In this document: positions 1-5,220 of the stretch, one piece after another
Numbering within the stretch: the first letter of the stretch is position 1
How the letters are laid out: each line of letters opens with the position of its first letter
Origin: CAVHXA01 sp963639765
Lineage (GTDB): Bacteria > Bacillota > Clostridia > Oscillospirales > Oscillospiraceae
Assembly: GCA_963639765.1 (NCBI GenBank)
Contig: CAVHXA010000111.1
Coordinates: 1 to 5,220, forward strand
Length of the DNA: 5,220 bases
Direction of reading: 5' to 3'
Notes under the pieces: model-generated
The model's input: only the letters and a program-made list of their open reading frames with translations
Told to the model about the DNA's origin: nothing
The model's database searches: none
Made by a program: the position numbers and the translations under genes

Positions 1-1128
<1,128 letters not shown>

Positions 1129-1132
<4 letters not shown>

Positions 1133-1199
1133 TGGTTTTCGCCCTCCTCATGGTCAGCAGTGTTTTCATCTTCAAATTCATAATCCTCATCTTCCTCGT
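1129..1199 (-). CDS. C-terminal acidic tail of a second DUF4366-like protein (5' part lost in the gap)
   Basis: Only the last 22 full codons are present before the N run; the stop TGA at 1129-1131 overlaps the topoisomerase III ATG. The peptide is very acidic and reads EEDEDYEFEDENTADHEEG before ending in ENQ. It closely matches the tail of the complete DUF4366 protein at 2337-3458, which contains EEEEDYEFEAEDETDAGED. At DNA level about 27 of 30 bases agree over the DYEFE segment. DUF4366 proteins commonly end in such acidic cytoplasmic tails after a membrane anchor. Its position directly before topoisomerase III also fits the family. This is therefore probably the end of another DUF4366 gene, from a different locus than the complete copy. 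Another acidic-tailed protein cannot be excluded from 22 residues. Confidence 0.65.
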
Positions 1200-1209
1200 N
1201 NNNNNNNNN
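1200..1209. other. Assembly gap (10 N) joining two contigs
   Basis: Ten unknown bases. The flanks do not form one gene. To the left is the end of a DUF4366-like gene followed by topoisomerase III; to the right is the start of another topoisomerase III gene. Ten is likely a placeholder length, so the true distance is unknown, and the two contigs may not be neighbours at all. Confidence 0.95.
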
Positions 1210-1282
1210 CGCGTTTGCCTGCGCCACGAACGGCGGCAATACTCCTTGCCACGGAGGGCTTTTCACACACAACCAATCGGTA
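1210..1282. repeat. Direct repeat copy 2 (topoisomerase III 5' end)
   Basis: Partner of 1042-1114; see that entry for the match. This copy begins exactly at the edge of the N gap, so the repeat probably continues into sequence that the assembler could not place. Confidence 0.9.
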
Positions 1283-1291
1283 TTCGTTCAT
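1210..1291 (-). CDS. topB: Second DNA topoisomerase III, first 27 codons only (cut by the gap)
   Basis: From the ATG at 1291 the frame reads MNEYRLVVCEKPSVARSIAA and then VRGAGKR before the N run. The Toprim opening motif VVCEKPSVARSIAAV is identical to that of the topoisomerase at 1-1132, so this is the start of a homologous type IA topoisomerase. It differs in its first residues (MNEY rather than MMNTTCY) and in having Arg where the other copy has the usual Leu of AAVLGA. The upstream ORF stops 6 bases before this ATG, and an AGGAGG inside that ORF's final GAG-GAG-GAA codons sits 11 bases before the start, so it belongs to the same operon as the genes to its right. What follows in the real gene is unknown. 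It may be an intact gene at its own locus, truncated here by assembly alone. Confidence 0.85.
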
Positions 1292-1297
1292 ATTCCT

Positions 1298-1705
1298 TTA
1301 TTCCTCCTCATCGTTGATATCGAAATCATCCGGCGCGTCCCAGCCCTTTGCCCGCAGGAACTCCTTGCGCAGGGTGTTGTTCCCGCAGTCCTCGATGGCC
1401 TTCTCCACACACAGGTCACAGTTTGCGTAGCTGTATTCGTCGAAATAGTATTTGAAGTCGTAGTAGATGGATTTGACGGGCTTGGGGGTGCGGAGCAGCG
1501 CCTCTGCGTCCCCGCAGCCCGCCTCCACAGCTTTTACGATCTTCTGCCGGATGAAGTATTCAAAGGCTTTCTTGCCGCCCCGGTATCCGGGCTTTTGGGA
1601 GAGCGTCTGCCGAATGAAAAGCGCCTGCTCGCGCTTCATGATCTGAATAAGCCGCTCGCGGGGAGACAGCTCCATGGGCGATTCTGTGCTGACAGTCTGT
1701 GTCAT
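1298..1705 (-). CDS. Hypothetical 135-residue protein between DUF4366 and topoisomerase III genes
   Basis: I do not recognise this protein. Its ATG at 1705 overlaps the stop of the upstream 212-residue ORF as ATGA, and an AAAGGAGA lies about 9 bases before it. The same frame stays open upstream to about 2491, but that part lies opposite well-supported genes in other frames. It has no signal peptide or membrane segment and looks soluble. Residues 14-62 are basic and probably helical (RERLIQIMKREQALF, then KKAFEYFIRQKIVKAVEAG). Next comes an aromatic stretch around 79-93 (SIYYDFKYYFDEYSY), a CxxC at Cys96 and Cys99 with further cysteines at 64 and 107, and an acidic end (DDFDINDEEE). It is probably cytoplasmic. 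The CxxC could bind metal, but two close cysteines alone do not show that. It is co-transcribed with the conjugation genes, and its role is unknown. Confidence 0.8.
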   Translation of the reverse strand: MTQTVSTESPMELSPRERLIQIMKREQALFIRQTLSQKPGYRGGKKAFEYFIRQKIVKAVEAGCGDAEALLRTPKPVKSIYYDFKYYFDEYSYANCDLCVEKAIEDCGNNTLRKEFLRAKGWDAPDDFDINDEEE

Positions 1706-2340
1706 GCTTCGCTTTCTCCTTTCACAACCGTTCTCAACGGGTTGTCGGTAAATGCCAGGGGGACGAACCCGTACAGATTTACGCAGAGCGTTTTCACAAT
1801 CTGGATGCAGAAGGAATAGATATGCTGCCTGTCGGGGCAGTGCTCCCGGAAGAACGCAAAAATCGAATAGCATGACAATCCTTTGTGATCCTCCATAACC
1901 AGATCCGCAACGGATTTCCAGTCCTTGTCCGCAGCCTCCGGGATTGCCGCATTTTCCAGCAGCGCCAGCACCGTGGTAAAATCCTTCTCCTGCTCCACGC
2001 TGATTTCCAGAATGAATCCGATAAACGCACTCAACGCCATGCGCGCCCAGCCCCGCTCCTCCATGGTCATAAAGGACAGCATCCTCGGAACGGCGGGAAA
2101 TATCTCCTGCTCCACGAAACAGGCTTCCCGCCCGGGCTTCAGCTTTTGCAGCGCATCGGCGCTGAGCTTCGGGATATACGGCTCGTCCTCCTCCGCAGCG
2201 GCAAAGCCCTCGAATACAGGCGCATCCGCCCTGTGCTTCTTTCCTCTGAGCGTCCGGCAGAACTCCTGAACGATGAAGCAGAGGAAAAGCAGATGGGTCA
2301 GGGCGATCAGGCTCATGCCCGCGATATTCAAAATTCTCAT
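1702..2340 (-). CDS. Hypothetical 212-residue membrane-anchored protein
   Basis: Not recognised with certainty. The ATG at 2340 overlaps the DUF4366 stop as ATGA, with no strong Shine-Dalgarno sequence, so translation probably depends on coupling. Residues 4-24 form one hydrophobic segment (LNIAGMSLIALTHLLFLCFIV), followed by basic RTLRGKKHR at 29-37. By the positive-inside rule this fits a single N-terminal anchor with the rest in the cytoplasm. A variable acidic linker (about 45-55) precedes a mostly helical region from about 70 to 200. Within it, residues 101-131 (MALSAFIGFILEI, then EQEKDFTTVLALLENA) and 158-191 recall the all-alpha domain that sits inside VirD4/TraG-type coupling ATPases. 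No Walker A or B motif is present, so it is not itself such an ATPase. The resemblance is from memory and weak. It lies between genes that are normally adjacent in related elements. Confidence 0.82.
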   Translation of the reverse strand: MRILNIAGMSLIALTHLLFLCFIVQEFCRTLRGKKHRADAPVFEGFAAAEEDEPYIPKLSADALQKLKPGREACFVEQEIFPAVPRMLSFMTMEERGWARMALSAFIGFILEISVEQEKDFTTVLALLENAAIPEAADKDWKSVADLVMEDHKGLSCYSIFAFFREHCPDRQHIYSFCIQIVKTLCVNLYGFVPLAFTDNPLRTVVKGESEA

Positions 2341-3458
2341 TCTTCCGCATCCTCCCCGGCGTCCGTCTCGTCCTCGGCTTCAAACTCGTAATCCTCTTCT
2401 TCCTCGTCCTCGCCATAGTCGTAATCGTCCAGATCGTCCGCCCCGCGGGTGTCGGCCTTGGGCTTGCGGAGCTTGAACCAGTACAGCGCACCGCCGCCGC
2501 CCAGCAGCAGGAGCAGCAGAACGGCGATGATACCCGTGCCGCCGGTCTTCTTTTCGGGCGCGGTCTCCGCAGGCTCGGCGGGCTGTGGCGTGGGTTCCGT
2601 CACTTCCTTGCCCGCGCACTCGCTCATATTGGTTCTGCACACCTTGCAGCCCGTGTTGATTTTGCCCACGGCGCATTTGTCCGTGCAGGTGCAGGCGGGG
2701 ACGATGCTCTCGCCGTCCTTGGTCAGCGCCAGCAGGTCGGCCTCGTCCACAAGATTCAGGAAATGGACGTTCTCATTGCCCTTATCGTCCCGGTCGATGA
2801 TGAGATAAAAGGTGTTGCCGCCCTTGGTCGTCACGGTGATGAACTGCTTGCCTGCGCCGAAAGCGGAGCCGATGTCGTCCATAAGCGTCAGGTTGCCCTC
2901 CGGGGTCAGGGGCGCGGAGCCTCCGGCAGCGGCGTAATATTGCAGCAGTATCTCCAGCAGTCCCGCAGTATCCGTGTCGTTCTCACCGCCTCCCGCAGAG
3001 GTGTTGAGAACCTCAAGGTATTTGCCGTATACATAGCCGGTCTGCTCCGGCACGACCACCTTGTACCAGCCGTTGCTTTCCTCCAGCACCTTCACCTCCG
3101 CGCCGTTGAGCAGACGCCCGACCACGGTGTAATCCGTGCCGGGGCCGGTGCGCAGGTTCAAATAGGTGCGGACGTTGACCACCTTTCCGGTCTGCTCCTG
3201 CTTGACGGGAAGCGTCCAGCTCTGATCCCCGATGGTCACGGTATGGCTCCCGTCCGCGTTCTCAGTCACGTTCATCGTCAGGGTCTGTTCGATGTCGGTC
3301 AACTCACAGCCCTGTACGCAGATCTCCGCATCCTCCGGCTGCATGGTATCGGTCGGCTCATCCATATCGCCGCCGCCTGCATAGGCCGTAACGGAAAAGG
3401 CTGTCATGCAGAGCACGACGGCCAGCGTCACGGCAAAAAATCTCCATTTATTCTTCAT
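2337..3458 (-). CDS. DUF4366 (CD1107-type) mobile-element surface protein with SH3b-like domain
   Basis: A 373-residue protein of the DUF4366 type found next to CD1108-like proteins in clostridial ICEs; its molecular activity is not established. In order: a signal peptide at 1-27 ending AYA; an SH3b-like domain at about 91-151 (LNLRTGPGTDYTVVGRL, NGWYKVV, GYVYGKYLEVL); the DUF4366 core at about 185-245 (ITVTTKGGNTFYLIIDRD, VHFLNLVDEADLLAL); six cysteines at 256, 258, 262, 271, 274 and 281; a Pro/Glu linker; a membrane segment at about 306-326 (GTGIIAVLLLLLLGGGGAL); then FKLRKPK and a strongly acidic cytoplasmic tail. The bulk should thus lie outside the cell, anchored by its C-terminal helix. 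SH3b domains often bind cell wall, which fits the NlpC/P60 partner upstream. The ATG at 3458 is preferred over an in-frame TTG at 3464 because GGAGGA stands 8 bases before it. It overlaps the DUF4315 gene by 11 bases. Confidence 0.9.
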   Translation of the reverse strand: MKNKWRFFAVTLAVVLCMTAFSVTAYAGGGDMDEPTDTMQPEDAEICVQGCELTDIEQTLTMNVTENADGSHTVTIGDQSWTLPVKQEQTGKVVNVRTYLNLRTGPGTDYTVVGRLLNGAEVKVLEESNGWYKVVVPEQTGYVYGKYLEVLNTSAGGGENDTDTAGLLEILLQYYAAAGGSAPLTPEGNLTLMDDIGSAFGAGKQFITVTTKGGNTFYLIIDRDDKGNENVHFLNLVDEADLLALTKDGESIVPACTCTDKCAVGKINTGCKVCRTNMSECAGKEVTEPTPQPAEPAETAPEKKTGGTGIIAVLLLLLLGGGGALYWFKLRKPKADTRGADDLDDYDYGEDEEEEDYEFEAEDETDAGEDAEE

Positions 3459-3702
3459 CCACAAAATCCTCCGTTTTTCTGTATTCGTCGGGCAGGGCCG
3501 CCGTGGGACGCTTTTCCAGCATCGCCATCAGCACCGCAAGCTGCTCGATGGTCAGCCCGTTCTCACGGACGATGCCCACAATATCCGTGTTTTCCAGCTT
3601 CAGAATCTGCTCGTCCAGGGCTTTGAGCCGTGCGATCAGCGTGGTGAGCTTTTCCGCCAGCTTCTCGCGCTCTTGGCGCAGCTTTTCAAGTCGCGGGTTC
3701 AT
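3448..3702 (-). CDS. DUF4315 family small coiled-coil protein
   Basis: An 84-residue protein of the DUF4315 family, found almost only in conjugative elements of Firmicutes between the NlpC/P60 and DUF4366 genes; its function is not established. Residues 3-39 are a charged heptad-type helix (RLEKLRQEREKLAEKLTTLI, then RLKALDEQILKLEN), very likely a coiled coil. Residues 40-65 carry the family's short conserved end (DIVGIVRENGLTIEQLAVLM). There is no signal peptide or membrane segment, so it is cytoplasmic, and it is of normal family length. The ATG at 3702 follows AGGAGG by about 5 bases. Its last 11 bases overlap the DUF4366 gene, and it starts 37 bases after the NlpC/P60 stop, so all three are probably made from one message. 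It could be an oligomerising adaptor; that is inference. Confidence 0.93.
   Translation of the reverse strand: MNPRLEKLRQEREKLAEKLTTLIARLKALDEQILKLENTDIVGIVRENGLTIEQLAVLMAMLEKRPTAALPDEYRKTEDFVDEE
3467..3472 (-). promoter_or_regulatory. Ribosome binding site deciding the DUF4366 start
   Basis: GGAGGA on the minus strand, inside the end of the DUF4315 gene, 8 bases before the ATG at 3458. The alternative TTG at 3464 would be only 2 bases away, too close to use, so the protein begins MKNKWRFF. Confidence 0.75.
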
Positions 3703-3739
3703 AACATCCTCCTTTTAGCGTTGGTTGATATGGTTGTTA

Positions 3740-5220
3740 TTAAGGTAATCTGCCAAACTGGAGAAAATGGCTTCGCCGGTAGCTCGTGTCGATGGAAGCG
3801 TAGTGAATGGGGTCGCCGCAGTGGAGCATCCTGTTATTGCCCACATAGATGCCCACATGGGACGCACCTGCGGTGTCGTAGGTCTTTTCAATGAATATCA
3901 GGTCGCCGGGACGGGCGCTTTCCAGGAAGCCATAGGCGCACATGCCCCGCAGCCCCTCCGCGCCCAGCCTGCCGAAGCTCCAATGCTGGCCGCAGTTGTT
4001 GTAGACATACGAAACGAAGCCGGAGCAGTCGAAGGAGGTGTCCGGCGAGCTGCCGCCCCAGACGTAGGGGTAGCCCAGATACTTCTCCGCTTCCTTTATA
4101 ACTGCGGCGAACTGCTCGTCCGCCAGCGCTTCCGGGGGTATCTCGTACTTCTCATACTTGGTATAGTAGTACCGGTTCACATACGGGGAGCCGGGGAACA
4201 GGTCGGGACGGTTGCCCAGCACGCTCATATACACGGCGTACATGGAGAGCTGATCGTGGGACATGATATGCACCGGCACATGGGAGAGGTTGAAGTTTTC
4301 CAGCTCCACATGGCAGATATACCAGGTGTAGGGAACCTCCGCCTCGTACTCGTAGCTTTGCAGATTGCCGTTTTCGTCGGTGTAATAGCCGGTGCGCGTC
4401 TCGGTGCGGTATCTGGTCTCCGTGGTGACGGTCTCCGTAAGGATGTACTGCTTTTCAAACAGCAGCTCCAGAATGCCGCCCACTTCGTCAATCGTCCATT
4501 CGCCGCCCTTGAGGGCGGTGATCATGGAGATGAGCACATAGGGGTCGTGCTCGATCTCGTCCAGGTCAAAATGATACTCGTCGTAGTCGTGGGTGCTTTC
4601 GTAGCTGTCCAGATACTCCCGCAGCTCGTCCTCCATGGCGCAGTAGGCGGCTTCCGCCGCCAGCATATCCGCGTCCTCCAGCGGGTAGGTGGAGGACACG
4701 ATGCCGGATATCCCGCCCTGAAACAGCGTGGAGCAGGAAGAAATGCAGGTCATGAGCAGCAGTATCGCGGCGGCGACGCCGCCCGCGATGAGAAAGCCCT
4801 TCTTGTGCCGGACAAAAAAGCTGCCGGCCTTTTTGCTTCCCTCGGCGGCGCGCTTTGCCGCCTTCGCGGTGGTCTCGGACGCTTTGACGGTATTCCTCGC
4901 GCCGTTCCCCGCTTTTGCGGCGGCGTATTCCTTTTTAATAGCCTGCTTCTGCCGCCAACGGGAATAGGGGTTGGAAGCCCCGCCGTATTCCTGCTCGTAC
5001 TGTTTGTTCAGCACCTTGAGATTGGCTTTGTCTGCGGCGGCTTCCGCCTTGTCCGCCCTGCGGTAGGGCTTTTCCGCATGGGAGCGGTGCACCGATTCCG
5101 CAATGCGCCAGGTGCGCTCCGCCGTCTCGGTCAGGGTGTTCGCCGCCTCCGTGCCGGGGTTGTCGTCGCCCTCCTCCCGGAGCTTGCGGTGGACTGCGCT
5201 GCGGACGGTATCCAGCGGCG
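3740..5220 (-). CDS. CD1108-family mobile-element protein with NlpC/P60 peptidase domain (5' end off the right edge)
   Basis: A membrane-anchored cell-wall hydrolase of conjugative elements, expected to cleave peptidoglycan stem peptides so that the transfer channel can cross the wall. The visible 492 residues are numbered here from the first full codon at the right edge. About 1-135 is a basic, Lys/Ala-rich cytoplasmic region with the family's PYRRADKAEAAADKAN and NPYSRWRQKQAIKKEYAAAK. One membrane segment lies at about 141-166 (GFLIAGGVAAAILLLMTCIS). An extracellular middle domain of roughly 190 residues follows. The C-terminal NlpC/P60 domain runs from about 373 (AEKYLGYPYVWGGSSPDTSF) to the end. 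Its catalytic residues are Cys398 in DCSGF (codon 4025-4027), His454 in SHVGIYVG (3857-3859) and His466 in MLHCGD (3821-3823), so it should be active. The frame is open to the window edge; a GTG at 5092 lies inside the conserved N-terminal region and is not the start. It is the first visible gene of the operon. Confidence 0.93.
   Translation of the reverse strand, partial: PLDTVRSAVHRKLREEGDDNPGTEAANTLTETAERTWRIAESVHRSHAEKPYRRADKAEAAADKANLKVLNKQYEQEYGGASNPYSRWRQKQAIKKEYAAAKAGNGARNTVKASETTAKAAKRAAEGSKKAGSFFVRHKKGFLIAGGVAAAILLLMTCISSCSTLFQGGISGIVSSTYPLEDADMLAAEAAYCAMEDELREYLDSYESTHDYDEYHFDLDEIEHDPYVLISMITALKGGEWTIDEVGGILELLFEKQYILTETVTTETRYRTETRTGYYTDENGNLQSYEYEAEVPYTWYICHVELENFNLSHVPVHIMSHDQLSMYAVYMSVLGNRPDLFPGSPYVNRYYYTKYEKYEIPPEALADEQFAAVIKEAEKYLGYPYVWGGSSPDTSFDCSGFVSYVYNNCGQHWSFGRLGAEGLRGMCAYGFLESARPGDLIFIEKTYDTAGASHVGIYVGNNRMLHCGDPIHYASIDTSYRRSHFLQFGRLP

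Noticed and set aside
1298..2491. A long minus-strand frame that would give a 397-residue protein ending in the 135-residue product.
   Set aside because: Its first two thirds overlap the 212-residue ORF and the DUF4366 tail in another frame and read as low-complexity Arg/Gly-rich sequence. The internal ATG at 1705 has a good ribosome binding site and an ATGA overlap, so only the last 135 residues are taken as real.
2763..3626. A 287-codon open frame on the plus strand.
   Set aside because: It is antisense to the DUF4366 and DUF4315 genes, both of which have recognised domains and ribosome binding sites. No domain or start signal supports the plus-strand frame.
3703..3739. Short intergenic spacer as a possible promoter or terminator between the NlpC/P60 and DUF4315 genes.
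   Set aside because: Only 37 bases, holding the AGGAGG of the DUF4315 gene and no convincing -35/-10 pair or hairpin.
4760..4792. GC-rich inverted repeat resembling a hairpin (ATCGCGGCGGC facing GCCGCCCGCGAT).
   Set aside because: It sits inside the coding sequence of the membrane segment of the NlpC/P60 protein, where repeated Gly/Ala codons produce such symmetry. There is no U-run and no gene boundary, so it is not a terminator.

Overview
The window looks like part of the conjugation module of an integrative and conjugative element (ICE) from a gut-type Clostridia (Firmicutes) genome or metagenome bin. The evidence is the gene order: a CD1108-type NlpC/P60 membrane protein, a DUF4315 coiled-coil protein, a DUF4366 surface protein and a topoisomerase III. 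This order is familiar from Tn1549 and Clostridioides difficile CTn4-like elements. Every supported gene is on the minus strand, so the order of transcription runs from right to left. The DNA is GC-rich and tightly packed, with 4-11 base overlaps at four of the gene junctions. I see no stretch over 300 bases without a gene, and no RNA gene, CRISPR array, insertion sequence, promoter or terminator.

Right to left, the right-hand contig (1210-5220) carries five pieces. First is the C-terminal 492 residues of the CD1108-like NlpC/P60 protein, whose start lies off the right edge. Next are an 84-residue DUF4315 protein and a DUF4366 protein with a signal peptide, an SH3b-like domain, a cysteine cluster, a membrane anchor and an acidic tail. 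Two proteins I do not recognise follow (212 and 135 residues). Last are the first 27 codons of a topoisomerase III gene, cut off by a run of 10 N.

The left-hand contig (1-1199) starts again one step back. It has an acidic tail that closely matches the end of the DUF4366 protein, overlapping by ATGA with a second topoisomerase III gene that runs off the left edge. The two topoisomerase starts share 73 aligned bases with 6 mismatches, including 41 identical bases. The N gap therefore seems to join two related but different loci: one has DUF4366 directly next to topoisomerase III, the other has two extra genes between them. The window should not be read as one continuous operon.

By family knowledge, the NlpC/P60 protein would open peptidoglycan for the mating channel. 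The DUF4315 and DUF4366 proteins are constant small companions of it with no established activity, and topoisomerase III would handle DNA topology during processing or transfer. The two extra genes are the least explained content. The 212-residue protein has a faint resemblance to the all-alpha domain of VirD4-type coupling proteins, which is an inference from memory of the family.
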